From: Gammaproteobacteria bacterium
GTDB taxonomy: Bacteria > Pseudomonadota > Gammaproteobacteria > GCA-002705445 > GCA-002716945
Direction: 5' to 3'
DNA: 37,073 nucleotides
NCBI GenBank assembly: GCA_030835925.1
Contig: JAURQW010000004.1
Span: forward strand, 1 to 37,073
The notes under the pieces: model-generated
The model's input: only the letters and a program-made list of their open reading frames with translations
What the model was told of the DNA's origin: nothing
The model's database searches: none
In this document: piece by piece, positions 1 to 8,680 of the stretch
Numbering within the stretch: position 1 is the stretch's first letter
Layout: every line of letters begins with the position of its first letter
Program-made: the position numbers and the translations under genes

Positions 1-40
1 AAATCTTAGATACTCTTGATATATTTAAACAAATTTATTT

Positions 41-112
41 TGGGGTGTCGCCAAGCGGTAAGGCAGCGGGTTTTGATCCCGTCATTCGGAGGTTCGAATC
101 CTTCCACCCCAG
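41..112 (+). tRNA. tRNA-Gln (anticodon TTG)
   Basis: A full cloverleaf can be drawn. The 7-bp acceptor stem pairs TGGGGTG with CACCCCA, the anticodon loop reads TTTTGAT with anticodon TTG, and the T arm contains GGTTCGAATCC. The discriminator base is G112. The 3' CCA is not encoded. The sequence closely resembles the E. coli glutamine tRNA, including the weak U1-A72 pair typical of glutamine tRNAs. It lies 18 bases before prs, the same place as in Pseudomonas-type genomes. Confidence 0.97.
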
Positions 113-130
113 TTTAATAAGGTGCACACT

Positions 131-1084
131 ATGAAAAATGACAAACCTTTAATGATTTTTTCAGGAAATTCTAATAAACAGCTAGCTATTGATGTGGCAT
201 CCCACTTAAAGTTATCGGTCGGCAAAGCAAGTGTTTCAACTTTTAGTGACGGTGAAATTTCAGTCGAGATACAAGAAAATGTCAGAGGACAAGATATTTT
301 TATAATACAACCAACTTGTCAGCCAACAAATAATCATCTAATGGAATTAATGATAATGACAGATGCACTGAGAAGATCATCTGTAGAGAGAATCACGGCA
401 GTCGTTCCATATTTTGGATATTCTAGACAAGACAGAAGGGTTAGATCGGCCAGAGTGCCAATTACAGCAAAAGTAGTTGCGAATATGATAGAAAGCGTTG
501 ATATCGATAGATTGTTAACAATTGATTTGCATGCGGATCAAATTCAAGGTTTCTTTGATATTCCTGTAGACAATATCTACGCTACACCATTATTGGTTGC
601 TGATATTTATAAGCAAAAACACCCTAATATGTTAGTAGTTTCTCCTGATATTGGTGGTGTAGTAAGGGCTAGAGCATTAGCAAAGCAGCTCAACTGTGAT
701 TTAGCCATAATTGATAAAAGAAGACCTGAAGCGAATGTGTCCGAAGTTATGCAGATAATCGGGGATGTGTCCGGTATGACGTGTATCATGGTTGATGATA
801 TTGTTGACACTGCTGGGACACTATGCGGCGCAGCCAAAGCTTTGAAGGATCAGGGTGCTGAAAAGGTACTAGCATATATAACTCATCCGGTATTCTCTGG
901 GAAAGCTTATGAAAATATTAAGAAATCAAAGCTTGATGAGATTATTGTAACTGATACAATCCCATTACATGAAAAAGCTAAGAATATTAAAAATATCAGG
1001 CAAATATCAGTATCTGAAATGCTTGCTGAGACAATCAGAAGGATTCATCAGAAAGAATCAGTTAGTACACTTTTCATGGATTAG
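131..1084 (+). CDS. prs: ribose-phosphate pyrophosphokinase
   Basis: This cytosolic enzyme makes PRPP from ribose 5-phosphate and ATP, feeding purine, pyrimidine, histidine and NAD synthesis. The protein has 317 residues, the usual class I length. The PRPP-binding loop [10 protein letters not shown] lies at about residues 220-229, and the flexible ATP-site loop region FGYSRQDRR lies near residue 95. I chose the ATG at 131 over a GTG at 122, because it gives the usual N-terminus ([10 protein letters not shown]) and has AAGGT about seven bases upstream. It is the first protein gene of a prs-rplY-pth-ychF run bounded by two tRNA genes. The purine genes purN and purM and the histidine gene hisI in this window use its product. 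Confidence 0.97.
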   Translation: MKNDKPLMIFSGNSNKQLAIDVASHLKLSVGKASVSTFSDGEISVEIQENVRGQDIFIIQPTCQPTNNHLMELMIMTDALRRSSVERITAVVPYFGYSRQDRRVRSARVPITAKVVANMIESVDIDRLLTIDLHADQIQGFFDIPVDNIYATPLLVADIYKQKHPNMLVVSPDIGGVVRARALAKQLNCDLAIIDKRRPEANVSEVMQIIGDVSGMTCIMVDDIVDTAGTLCGAAKALKDQGAEKVLAYITHPVFSGKAYENIKKSKLDEIIVTDTIPLHEKAKNIKNIRQISVSEMLAETIRRIHQKESVSTLFMD

Positions 1085-1115
1085 TGTATAATCCTATTTT
1101 TGGAAGACATAGATT

Positions 1116-1808
1116 ATGACATCACAATATATATTGAGCGGGACAAAAAGAGAAAATTTTGGCAAAAGAGCCTCAAAGCGTTATCGCAGAGAAAATCTTG
1201 TGCCTGCAGAGGTATATGGGGCCTCTAAGGATAATCAATCAATATTGGTTAATAGTTTCGAATTAACTAATCAAATCAAGGATCCACAGTTTTACAGCAA
1301 TGTAATAGATTTAAATGTTGGAAAAACAAAAATAGAAGTTATCCTAAAAGATATTCAGAGAGATCCGCAAAAATCTCATATTACTCATATAGATTTTCTT
1401 GAAGTTGATCAAAATGTTAAAATTACAGTTAATGTACCAATAAACTTTATAAATGAAGATACTTGCGTTGGTGTTAAAAAATCTGGTGGTGTGGTCTCAC
1501 ACATAATCACTGAAATAGAGATTAACTGTTTACCTAAAGACATACCTGAAAATATTGAGGTTGATGTACAGGAACTAGATATAAATCAGAGTATCCATTT
1601 AACAGAAATCAAATTACCGGATGGTGTTGAATTTCTATCAGGCACTGACAAAGATCATGATTCCGCAGTTGTGAAATGTTACCAGCCTGTTGAAGAAGTT
1701 ATAGATACTGCCGCACCAGAAGCTATTGCTGAACCTGAAGATGCTACCGCGTCGAAAGATGATGAGACAGCTACAAAAGGTGATGTTGATGATTCAAAAG
1801 AAAGCTAG
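1116..1808 (+). CDS. rplY: 50S ribosomal protein L25 (Ctc/TL5 form)
   Basis: This is the 5S rRNA-binding protein of the large subunit. The 230 residues contain the N-terminal L25 beta-barrel (about residues 5-95, with the basic stretch KRASKRYRRE). A TL5-type C-terminal domain follows (about 100-190), and then a low-complexity acidic tail rich in Ala, Glu and Asp that ends in DDSKES. The start at 1116 has GGAAG nine bases upstream. It lies 31 bases after prs and 25 before pth, the standard order. The acidic tail resembles, in composition only, the acidic tail of ribosomal protein S16 at the other end of the window. Confidence 0.95.
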   Translation: MTSQYILSGTKRENFGKRASKRYRRENLVPAEVYGASKDNQSILVNSFELTNQIKDPQFYSNVIDLNVGKTKIEVILKDIQRDPQKSHITHIDFLEVDQNVKITVNVPINFINEDTCVGVKKSGGVVSHIITEIEINCLPKDIPENIEVDVQELDINQSIHLTEIKLPDGVEFLSGTDKDHDSAVVKCYQPVEEVIDTAAPEAIAEPEDATASKDDETATKGDVDDSKES

Positions 1809-1833
1809 TTTTTAATTATATTTAGTTGCGCTT

Positions 1834-2421
1834 ATGAGTCAAATGTCTTTACAGCTAATAGTTGGTCTCGGTAATCCTGAACAAAAATACATGACAACCA
1901 GACATAATGTTGGTTTTTGGGTAGCAGATTCTCTTTCTGAAAAGTTAGCTAGAGATTTCACTTTCCATAAAAAATATGAATCTGATCTTTTTGAGTATGA
2001 GTTTGAGTCACGCTTATTTCATTTTATGAAACCCCTAAGTTATATAAACAACAGCGGTGTGCCAATTAAAAAATTTATTAAGAATAAAAATATTGAGGCA
2101 GAAAATATTTTGATAATTTATGATGATTTAGACTTAGCGGTTGGAAAGGTTAGATTGAAACAAGGTGGTGGTAGTGGAGGCCATAATGGTCTCAATAGTA
2201 TTATTGAACAGATTGGTTCAAAAAACTTTTGGAGACTAAGAATAGGTATTGGTAAACCTGATGATAAGAATAAAGTGATAGATTATGTCCTTGGAAGACC
2301 ATCATTGATTGATAAAAATCTGATTAATAAAAGTATTGATTTACTAATTGATGAAATAAATAATTTTTTCTCAGGTGAATCTACTAAACTAATGAATAAA
2401 TTAAATGGGGACAATAAGTAA
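1834..2421 (+). CDS. pth: peptidyl-tRNA hydrolase
   Basis: This enzyme frees tRNA from peptidyl-tRNA that has dropped off the ribosome. The protein has 195 residues with the family's signature: the N-terminal LIVGLGNP, the catalytic histidine in TTRHN (His24 from the chosen start), the YDDLD acid motif near residue 97 and the GGGSGGHNG loop. The substrate-binding asparagine lies in KPLSYINNSG. An ATG three codons later, at 1843, is an equally possible start, since neither has a clear ribosome binding site. The stop lies just before the ychF start, so the two are probably translated from one message. Confidence 0.95.
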   Translation: MSQMSLQLIVGLGNPEQKYMTTRHNVGFWVADSLSEKLARDFTFHKKYESDLFEYEFESRLFHFMKPLSYINNSGVPIKKFIKNKNIEAENILIIYDDLDLAVGKVRLKQGGGSGGHNGLNSIIEQIGSKNFWRLRIGIGKPDDKNKVIDYVLGRPSLIDKNLINKSIDLLIDEINNFFSGESTKLMNKLNGDNK

Positions 2422-2422
2422 G

Positions 2423-3499
2423 ATGGGGTTTAAGTGTGGCTTAGTTGGGATGCCTAATGTCGGAAAATCTTCGATTTTCAATCTGTTAACTAAACAAAAA
2501 ATTGCTGCTGATAATTACCCTTTCTGTACTATAGATCCAAACATCGCTTATGTTGAGGTACCAGACCAAAGGCTTGATTGCTTGGCGAATGTAAATAAAT
2601 CTGAAAAAGTCATTAAGGCATCTATTGAGTTTGTAGATATAGCAGGCTTAATTAAAGGAGCTTCCAAAGGAGAAGGATTAGGCAATGAATTTTTAAGTCA
2701 TATAAATAGCACAGATGTAATTGCTCATGTTGTTAGGTTTTTTAGGGATGATGATATTCTGCATGTCAAAGGTCAGCATAATCCTTTTGAGGACTTTCAA
2801 GATATAAATCTTGAATTAATTTTAGCTGACTTGAATACCTTATCTAAATATCTAGAAAGATTAAAAAAAAGTAAAATGAATCCAAAAGAAAAGGATATTT
2901 TGGTAACGGAATTAGAAAGCTTAATAGAACATCTTTCTAATGATAATTTTGCCTCTTCTTTTCATTTTAGCGATGATTTATTGGGTTTAAATGATCTTAA
3001 GTTATTAACAAAAAAACCAATGTTTATTATAGCAAATATTAATGACAAAACTGATGAAAATGAAGTTCTAGAATTCCAAAAAAAAATATCTGACAATATT
3101 CATCTTGTAACCATAGATGTCAAACTAGAGCAAGATATTTCAGATTTAGACCCCAACGATCAAGCTGATTTTATGGATGAAATGGGAATTAAGGAAAGTG
3201 CTCTTACAAGGATTATTAGAAAAGGGTATGAACTCTTGGGTCTTAAAACATTTTTTACTTCTGGGCCAAAGGAAACTAGAGCATGGGCGGCAAAAAAAGA
3301 TTTTAATGCAAGGGAATGTTCAGGTATTATACATACAGATATCCAGAAAGGGTTTATAAGAGCAGAAACAGTATCTTATACTGACTATATTGATAATGAT
3401 GGTGAGCAGGGTTCTAAAAATAGCGGTGTTTGGAGACAAGAAGGCAAAGATTATATGGTACAAGAAGGTGATGTTATTTACTTTCGTTTTAATATTTAA
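2423..3499 (+). CDS. ychF: redox-regulated ATPase YchF
   Basis: This is an Obg-family P-loop protein (OLA1 in eukaryotes) that prefers ATP and associates with ribosomes. The protein has 358 residues. Visible elements are the P-loop GMPNVGKSS at residues 9-17, the G3 motif DIAGLIKGAS, a G4 position reading NIND instead of the GTP-type NKxD, and a C-terminal TGS domain with the conserved EGDVIYFRFN ending. I chose the ATG at 2423 (MGFKCG) because it matches the family N-terminus. An in-frame ATG at 2405 would add six residues inside pth. The stop is one base before tRNA-Met. Confidence 0.96.
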   Translation: MGFKCGLVGMPNVGKSSIFNLLTKQKIAADNYPFCTIDPNIAYVEVPDQRLDCLANVNKSEKVIKASIEFVDIAGLIKGASKGEGLGNEFLSHINSTDVIAHVVRFFRDDDILHVKGQHNPFEDFQDINLELILADLNTLSKYLERLKKSKMNPKEKDILVTELESLIEHLSNDNFASSFHFSDDLLGLNDLKLLTKKPMFIIANINDKTDENEVLEFQKKISDNIHLVTIDVKLEQDISDLDPNDQADFMDEMGIKESALTRIIRKGYELLGLKTFFTSGPKETRAWAAKKDFNARECSGIIHTDIQKGFIRAETVSYTDYIDNDGEQGSKNSGVWRQEGKDYMVQEGDVIYFRFNI

Positions 3500-3500
3500 T

Positions 3501-3574
3501 GGTTATGTAGCTCAGTTGGTTAGAGCACAGCACTCATAACGCTGAGGTCGGTGGTTCAAATCCACCCATAACCA
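3501..3574 (+). tRNA. tRNA-Met, elongator type (anticodon CAT)
   Basis: A cloverleaf of 74 bases forms with acceptor stem GGTTATG/CATAACC, discriminator A3574 and the D arm of elongator methionine tRNA (GTAGCTCAGTTGGTTAGAGC). The anticodon loop is CTCATAA with anticodon CAT. The anticodon stem closes with an A-C mismatch at positions 31-39 (CAGCA against CGCTG). CCA is not encoded. The position directly after ychF matches gammaproteobacteria such as Pseudomonas. An Ile tRNA with a modified CAT anticodon is less likely given the D arm. Confidence 0.93.
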
Positions 3575-3629
3575 TTCTATTACTTTAAATGTAGTTTTTG
3601 TTATCTTGTTAGTAAGCTATTATTTGATT

Positions 3630-3755
3630 ATGATGAACTACTTTATATATATTTTTTCTTCCTATGCTATCGTGATAGGCTCAATGTTATTGAATGCAAT
3701 AATTCTCTATTTCACATTTAAAAAAATCAAAGGAAACATTAAAGATAAGAGATAA
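3630..3755 (+). CDS. ccmD: cytochrome c maturation protein CcmD (small membrane protein)
   Basis: This is a 41-residue reading frame too short for usual gene cut-offs. It starts with two ATG codons (3630 or 3633) and ends three bases before ccmE. The product has one hydrophobic segment (about residues 12-30) with a tyrosine near its start (SSYAIVIGS) and a strongly basic tail (FKKIKGNIKDKR). That is the layout of CcmD, which helps release haem-loaded CcmE from the CcmABC complex in the inner membrane. Position just before ccmE is the canonical place. No clear ribosome binding site is visible. The call rests on size, topology and context, since the family has little sequence signature. Confidence 0.75.
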   Translation: MMNYFIYIFSSYAIVIGSMLLNAIILYFTFKKIKGNIKDKR

Positions 3756-3758
3756 ATT

Positions 3759-4223
3759 ATGAAGAAGAGAACTCTAAGAATATATTATATCTCTTTCATC
3801 TTGGTATTATTATCTTTACTTTTTTTTATGTTTATAAAGACATTTAATGATAATCTATTATTTTATCGTAGCCCCTCTCAAATTACCAATTCAGAGTTCC
3901 CTGATAATTATGTTTTTCGAGTTGGCGGAGTTGTCCTTGATGGCTCATTAATTAAGAGTAAAGACACTATGAATGTAAAATTTGTTATTACTGATTATGA
4001 ACAGAATCTTGATATTACTTATACAGGTATTTTGCCGGATCTTTTCAGAGAAGGCCAAGGTGTTGTAATAAGAGGAAAGCTAGGTGATGATGGCGTGTTT
4101 TATGCAGAAGAGGTTTTGGCAAAACATGATGAAACATACATGCCTCCTGAAGTACTAGATAGCTTAAAAAATAATAAAGAAGCTCTCAACAAAACTACTG
4201 AGTCTATGAAAATATATAAATAA
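3759..4223 (+). CDS. ccmE: haem chaperone CcmE
   Basis: This is the periplasmic, membrane-anchored chaperone that binds haem covalently and hands it to the CcmFH ligase. The 154-residue protein has an N-terminal anchor (about residues 8-27), an OB-fold domain with the family pattern FRVGGVV and GILPDLFREGQGVV, and the haem-binding site LAKHDETYMPPEV. The linking histidine is His123, with Tyr127 nearby. The tail after residue 135 is charged and probably flexible. It lies three bases after ccmD and one base before ccmF. Confidence 0.95.
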   Translation: MKKRTLRIYYISFILVLLSLLFFMFIKTFNDNLLFYRSPSQITNSEFPDNYVFRVGGVVLDGSLIKSKDTMNVKFVITDYEQNLDITYTGILPDLFREGQGVVIRGKLGDDGVFYAEEVLAKHDETYMPPEVLDSLKNNKEALNKTTESMKIYK

Positions 4224-4224
4224 T

Positions 4225-6144
4225 ATGATTGCGTACATCGGATTTTTTTTAATATTACTCGCATTTTTAAATGCATTAATTTTAATATCTTCAAAACCAT
4301 TATTATCAAAAGTCATGCCAGATTATGGTTCGGTAATTTTATCTTCATCAAAGTTACTTTTTCCTCTAATATTGTTCTCATTCATAAGCTTGATAATATC
4401 TTTTTTAACAAATGATTTTTCATTGAAATATGTATCATCTAACTCTAATTCTTTACTACCTTATTATTACAAAATATCTGCAACCTGGGCTGGTCATGAG
4501 GGTTCAATGTTACTATGGTGTCTGGTATTAAGTTTTTGGACATTTATGGCAAGTGTATATAGCAAAGATCTAGATACCGATTTTAGATTAAAATTTTTAT
4601 CAATAATGGGATTATTAAATATAGGATTTTTGGCATTCCTTATATTTACGTCTAACCCTTTCGAAAAAAATTTATCTATCCCAATTGATGGAAGGGACTT
4701 AAATCCTTTATTGCAGGATTTTGGTCTGATTGTACACCCTCCAATGCTTTATATGGGGTATGTAGGATTATCTGTGGTTTTTAGCTTTGCTGTAACATGC
4801 CTGCTGAAAAATGACTTTAAGCCTGAATGGGCAAAGTGGATCAGACCTTGGGCTTTGATGTCATGGAGTTTTTTAACATTAGGTATAGCTCTGGGAAGTT
4901 GGTGGGCTTATTACGAACTAGGTTGGGGAGGTTGGTGGTTTTGGGATCCAGTTGAAAATGCATCTTTCATGCCATGGTTAATAACGACAGCTTTGATACA
5001 TTCGCTTATTACATGTGAACAGAAATCCATGTTTAAGAATTGGACAATCTTGCTATCTATCATCGCATTTTCATTAAGTTTACTTGGAACTTTTTTGGTT
5101 AGATCAGGAATTTTAACATCCGTACATTCTTTTGCTAATGATCCTGCAAGAGGCGCTTTTATTTTATTATTTTTAGCAATAATAACTGGATCAGCATTAA
5201 TATTATACTTAAAGAATTCCCCCAAAATGAATGATAAGACCTCTTTCAATTTTTTTTCCAAGGAAAGTTTCTTTTTAATAAATAACATTTTACTCGTTAC
5301 GGCAACATTCACTATATTGCTTGGCACCATGTATCCTCTAGTGCTTGATATCCTGGGTTTAGAAAAAATATCTGTTGGCGTTCCATATTATAATTCTGTG
5401 TTTCTTCCTTTGATGATACCGCTAGTTTTCTTAGCTGGATATATCCCGATCTTATTTTTATCAAAAAAAGTAAAATCGCATGGCCAGTCTAAATATTTTT
5501 TTATCAGTTTTATCATAATAGTCCTGATTTCATTGCTTGGTCATTCTTTGTTCGACGTATATAACCTAAGTATTTTCATTGGGTTTTTCTTGTTTGCGTG
5601 GATAACTCTCAATTTAATATATGACTTTATATCTAAATTAATATCTACAGGTAGCATTAGATTCTTTTTTAAAAACATTGGTATGTTCATGGCGCATCTA
5701 GGCTTAGCATTATTTGTTATTGGAGCTACCGTAGTAGAAAATAATAAAACTGAAAAAGAAGTAATTATGAATCTCAGTGAAAAATTAGACGTTGGAGGTT
5801 ATTCATTTGAATTTGTCGATATAAATGAAAATATGGGACCAAACTATTCATCAGTCATAGGACACTTTAGAGTTTACATTAATAATGAATTTATTACTGA
5901 TATGTATCCCGAAAAAAGATTATATAATTCAAGTGAAATGCCAATGACAGAAGCAGGGATTGATCCTGGATTTAAGAGAGATTTATACATAACGCTTGGA
6001 ACAATGATAGATCAAGATAAATGGTCAGTAAGAATATATCATAAACCGTTGATTAGATTTATTTGGATTGGCGCAATAATGATGGCGCTTGGAGCAATTC
6101 TTAGTGTTTTGATGAAAAGAAGAAATATAAAAGTGGTGAACTAA
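4225..6144 (+). CDS. ccmF: haem lyase subunit CcmF
   Basis: This is the large inner-membrane subunit of the holocytochrome c synthase (haem lyase). The 639-residue protein is polytopic. It carries the tryptophan-rich WWD motif (GWGGWWFWDPVENAS) at about residues 232-246, the histidine-bearing loops WAGHEGS near residue 90 and HPPMLYMGY near 171, and a long C-terminal periplasmic loop before the last helix. Length and helix pattern match the family. It sits in the ccmDEFGHI run. Confidence 0.97.
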   Translation: MIAYIGFFLILLAFLNALILISSKPLLSKVMPDYGSVILSSSKLLFPLILFSFISLIISFLTNDFSLKYVSSNSNSLLPYYYKISATWAGHEGSMLLWCLVLSFWTFMASVYSKDLDTDFRLKFLSIMGLLNIGFLAFLIFTSNPFEKNLSIPIDGRDLNPLLQDFGLIVHPPMLYMGYVGLSVVFSFAVTCLLKNDFKPEWAKWIRPWALMSWSFLTLGIALGSWWAYYELGWGGWWFWDPVENASFMPWLITTALIHSLITCEQKSMFKNWTILLSIIAFSLSLLGTFLVRSGILTSVHSFANDPARGAFILLFLAIITGSALILYLKNSPKMNDKTSFNFFSKESFFLINNILLVTATFTILLGTMYPLVLDILGLEKISVGVPYYNSVFLPLMIPLVFLAGYIPILFLSKKVKSHGQSKYFFISFIIIVLISLLGHSLFDVYNLSIFIGFFLFAWITLNLIYDFISKLISTGSIRFFFKNIGMFMAHLGLALFVIGATVVENNKTEKEVIMNLSEKLDVGGYSFEFVDINENMGPNYSSVIGHFRVYINNEFITDMYPEKRLYNSSEMPMTEAGIDPGFKRDLYITLGTMIDQDKWSVRIYHKPLIRFIWIGAIMMALGAILSVLMKRRNIKVVN

Positions 6145-6146
6145 TT

Positions 6147-6671
6147 TTGAACAATAAAATATCCATAACAATGTTCATTATTTTTGTTTTGTTGCTCTAT
6201 TTAGGTTTATCAAATAACTCAAGATTAGTTCATTCACCACTGATAGATAAAGCTATACCAGATTTCAACCTCCCTGTTCTTCAGTCAGAATCATATGCTA
6301 ATAGTTCTAATTTCCCTGATGATGTTTTTCTTCTAAATATATGGGCCAGTTGGTGTGTAGCATGCATCAAAGAGCATCAAGTACTTAATTTAATTAACAG
6401 CGAAAAGAAAGTAAGGTTAATCGGTATCAATTATAAAGATAATGAGGATGATGCTATTGGATGGCTAAAAATATATGGAAACCCTTATGAGTACAATATT
6501 GTTGATATGGATGGTCAGCTTGGAATTGATTTAGGGGTTTACGGCGTACCCGAGACTTTTCTAATAGATAAGAATAATATTATAAGAGCAAAGTATATTG
6601 GTGCCATAAGCGAAGATATCTATTACAATGAGATATTGCCAACTATAGAGATCATATCAGATGAGAAGTAA
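6147..6671 (+). CDS. ccmG: thiol:disulfide interchange protein CcmG (DsbE)
   Basis: This is a membrane-tethered thioredoxin-like protein that keeps apocytochrome c cysteines reduced. The 174-residue product has an N-terminal hydrophobic segment (about 6-20), then a thioredoxin fold with the active site WASWCVACIKE (Cys70 and Cys73) and the cis-proline segment GVYGVPETFLID. The reading frame begins with TTG at 6147, two bases after the ccmF stop. An internal ATG at 6171 would shorten the membrane segment and is less likely. The 3' end overlaps ccmH by 11 bases. Confidence 0.93.
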   Translation: MNNKISITMFIIFVLLLYLGLSNNSRLVHSPLIDKAIPDFNLPVLQSESYANSSNFPDDVFLLNIWASWCVACIKEHQVLNLINSEKKVRLIGINYKDNEDDAIGWLKIYGNPYEYNIVDMDGQLGIDLGVYGVPETFLIDKNNIIRAKYIGAISEDIYYNEILPTIEIISDEK

Positions 6672-7029
6672 AATATTTTTATTCAGTCTTTTAATACTTA
6701 TTTCGACTACAATTTCATATGGCGAAAATTCTAAAGACACAAAACTCTATAATAAAATTATAACTGAATTAAGATGCATGGTTTGTCAGAATCAAAATAT
6801 AGCAGAATCAGAAGCCCCGCTTGCAGTTGATCTAAGAAATAAAGTAAAAACTATGATTAATAGTGGCTATGACGAAAAATATATTAAAAAATATATGTCT
6901 GATAGATATAGTGATTTCATACTCTATGACCCACCATTTAGGGTACAAAATATATTATTATGGATTGGCCCATTTTTATTTTTGTTAATAATATATTTCA
7001 TTCTTTTTAGGAAAAATATAATTAAATGA
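6661..7029 (+). CDS. ccmH: cytochrome c maturation thioreductase CcmH
   Basis: This is a periplasmic membrane-bound thioredox protein of the haem ligation step. The 122-residue product has a signal or anchor at residues 3-20, the LRCMVCQNQN motif (the family's LRCxxCQ, Cys39 and Cys42), and a C-terminal membrane helix ending in positive residues. It is the short form, equal to the N-terminal half of E. coli CcmH. The other half is the separate ccmI that overlaps it by four bases (ATGA). Confidence 0.94.
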   Translation: MRSKIFLFSLLILISTTISYGENSKDTKLYNKIITELRCMVCQNQNIAESEAPLAVDLRNKVKTMINSGYDEKYIKKYMSDRYSDFILYDPPFRVQNILLWIGPFLFLLIIYFILFRKNIIK

Positions 7030-7985
7030 TATATATAATTATTTCTGTTTTCACATTATTTTATTTATTCTTTTTATTTAAAAATATTGGTGAAGGCACT
7101 AAAGTCTCATATAATAATAAGAAATTTATTAGTGTAATTGTAATTTTACTCATTCTGATGATAAGTATATTTGTCAAAGATTCTGGAATTACTAATCATG
7201 AGGAATATGAGTCTATTCTAGATAAACATTCCGAAATTCGTAAAAATATTTCTACCATTAAGAAAAACATACCCATACTACGCTCAAAACTAAATAAAGA
7301 AAAAGACTATTATCAGGGTTGGGTGATGTTAGCTAAATCTTATATAATTACTGATGATATTACGCAAGCAAGAGTTGCATATGAAAAAGCTTTATCACTT
7401 AATGCTGATGACCCAATTATAATCGAAGAATTTATTTCAGTATTAATAAAGCTTGATCCAAAATCTAATAAAAAAGAAATATTAAATTCATTTGATAAGC
7501 TATTGTTACTAGATAATCTGAATCTTAATATTTATAATATGAAGTTAAATTACTCAATAGATATAAATGATGCTGATCTGACAAAGCAAATCCTTAAAGA
7601 TATTATTTCTAATCAAAACATACAAAATAAAGATCAGTATGTTGCTGCATTAAATCAAATGGAGTCATCTGGGTCATTTAACTTAAAAATTATAATCTCA
7701 GAAACATCCTATAGTTCATTAATTAGATACAATTATATATTTTTCATTCTGAAAGAAGATGGCTCTAATATTCCTTTTGCTGTAATGAGGTTTAAAAATG
7801 ATGAACTGCCAATTACTTTTATAATTGGTTCAAAAAACAAAATGATAGTAGATGCGCCAATACCGAAAAATTTAAGATTATATATTAAAGGCAGTAATGA
7901 ACCTTCGGTAGATAAAAATATGGAAACTATGTATGAGTCAGATGTTATAGATATACTTGATCAGAGTGAATATAATATCAATTAA
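7026..7985 (+). CDS. ccmI: cytochrome c biogenesis protein CcmI (TPR)
   Basis: This is the apocytochrome-binding chaperone subunit of the CcmFHI complex. The 319-residue protein begins with two hydrophobic segments (about 2-18 and 36-50), then a helical TPR-like region (about 90-145, with GWVMLAKSYI and ARVAYEKALSLNADDPIIIEEF). A C-terminal periplasmic beta-type domain follows. It overlaps ccmH by four bases and its stop shares the palindrome TTAA with the stop of the convergent trhO gene. Confidence 0.85.
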   Translation: MIYIIISVFTLFYLFFLFKNIGEGTKVSYNNKKFISVIVILLILMISIFVKDSGITNHEEYESILDKHSEIRKNISTIKKNIPILRSKLNKEKDYYQGWVMLAKSYIITDDITQARVAYEKALSLNADDPIIIEEFISVLIKLDPKSNKKEILNSFDKLLLLDNLNLNIYNMKLNYSIDINDADLTKQILKDIISNQNIQNKDQYVAALNQMESSGSFNLKIIISETSYSSLIRYNYIFFILKEDGSNIPFAVMRFKNDELPITFIIGSKNKMIVDAPIPKNLRLYIKGSNEPSVDKNMETMYESDVIDILDQSEYNIN

Positions 7986-8680
7986 TATGTAATTCTATCG
8001 TCAAATACAAAACAATCTCCCTTCCATTTATTTTTATTATCTGGATTATTTAGATAGTTAATAATACCACCCTTTAGTTGGAAAATATTATTAAAACCAA
8101 TTTCTTTCAGGGCAACAGTTGCTTTTTCACATCTGATGCCTCCTGTACAAAAAATTGCCACATCCTTCTTAGTATCTATATCTTTATTATTTTTTAGGGA
8201 ATCTTTCAAGTCGCTAAAATTTAATAAGTCTAAACTCTTTGAATTTTCAAATGTACCTAATAGATATTCAAACCTATTTCTCATATCGATGACTAGTGGT
8301 TTGCGATCAAGTAATTTATCCCATTCTATAGGTTCTAAGGAATTATTTTGGGAGACTATTTCTTCTGATATAGTAAAGCCAGCTTTTATTATTTCATCCT
8401 TAATTTTTACCTTTAATTTTGTAAAGACCTTTTCAGATACAGTAGATTTATTATAATGTATAGAACCTAACGATAATAAATTAGATATATAGGATTTGCA
8501 GAGTTCTACGTCATCTTTTGATCCACAAAAATTAGCATTTATGCCTTCTGGTGCTAATATTATTGTCCCATGAATATTTAGTTCTTTCAGATATCTATGA
8601 ATTTTCAATTTTAGATTCTCTAAATCATCGACTTTTATGAATTTATAAAAGCTGATTGTGGTATCTATTTTTTTATGCAT
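7982..8680 (-). CDS. trhO: tRNA uridine(34) hydroxylase (TrhO/YceA), rhodanese-like
   Basis: TrhO enzymes hydroxylate U34 of certain tRNAs on the way to 5-carboxymethoxyuridine and similar modifications. The 232-residue product has the family's N-terminal ferredoxin-like domain (FYKFIKVDDLENLK, APEGINANFCG) and a rhodanese domain with IDMRNRFEY and the catalytic loop FCTGGIRCEK (Cys178 and Cys184). It is much shorter than the 350-residue E. coli enzyme, lacking most of the C-terminal cysteine-rich extension. Its start overlaps the upstream methyltransferase by 16 bases, so it is the last gene of a four-gene minus-strand run. Confidence 0.88.
   Translation of the reverse strand: MHKKIDTTISFYKFIKVDDLENLKLKIHRYLKELNIHGTIILAPEGINANFCGSKDDVELCKSYISNLLSLGSIHYNKSTVSEKVFTKLKVKIKDEIIKAGFTISEEIVSQNNSLEPIEWDKLLDRKPLVIDMRNRFEYLLGTFENSKSLDLLNFSDLKDSLKNNKDIDTKKDVAIFCTGGIRCEKATVALKEIGFNNIFQLKGGIINYLNNPDNKNKWKGDCFVFDDRITY

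Noticed and set aside
4911-5330. Minus-strand frame of 139 codons inside ccmF
   Set aside because: It lies wholly within a strongly conserved gene including the WWD motif and shows no family features.
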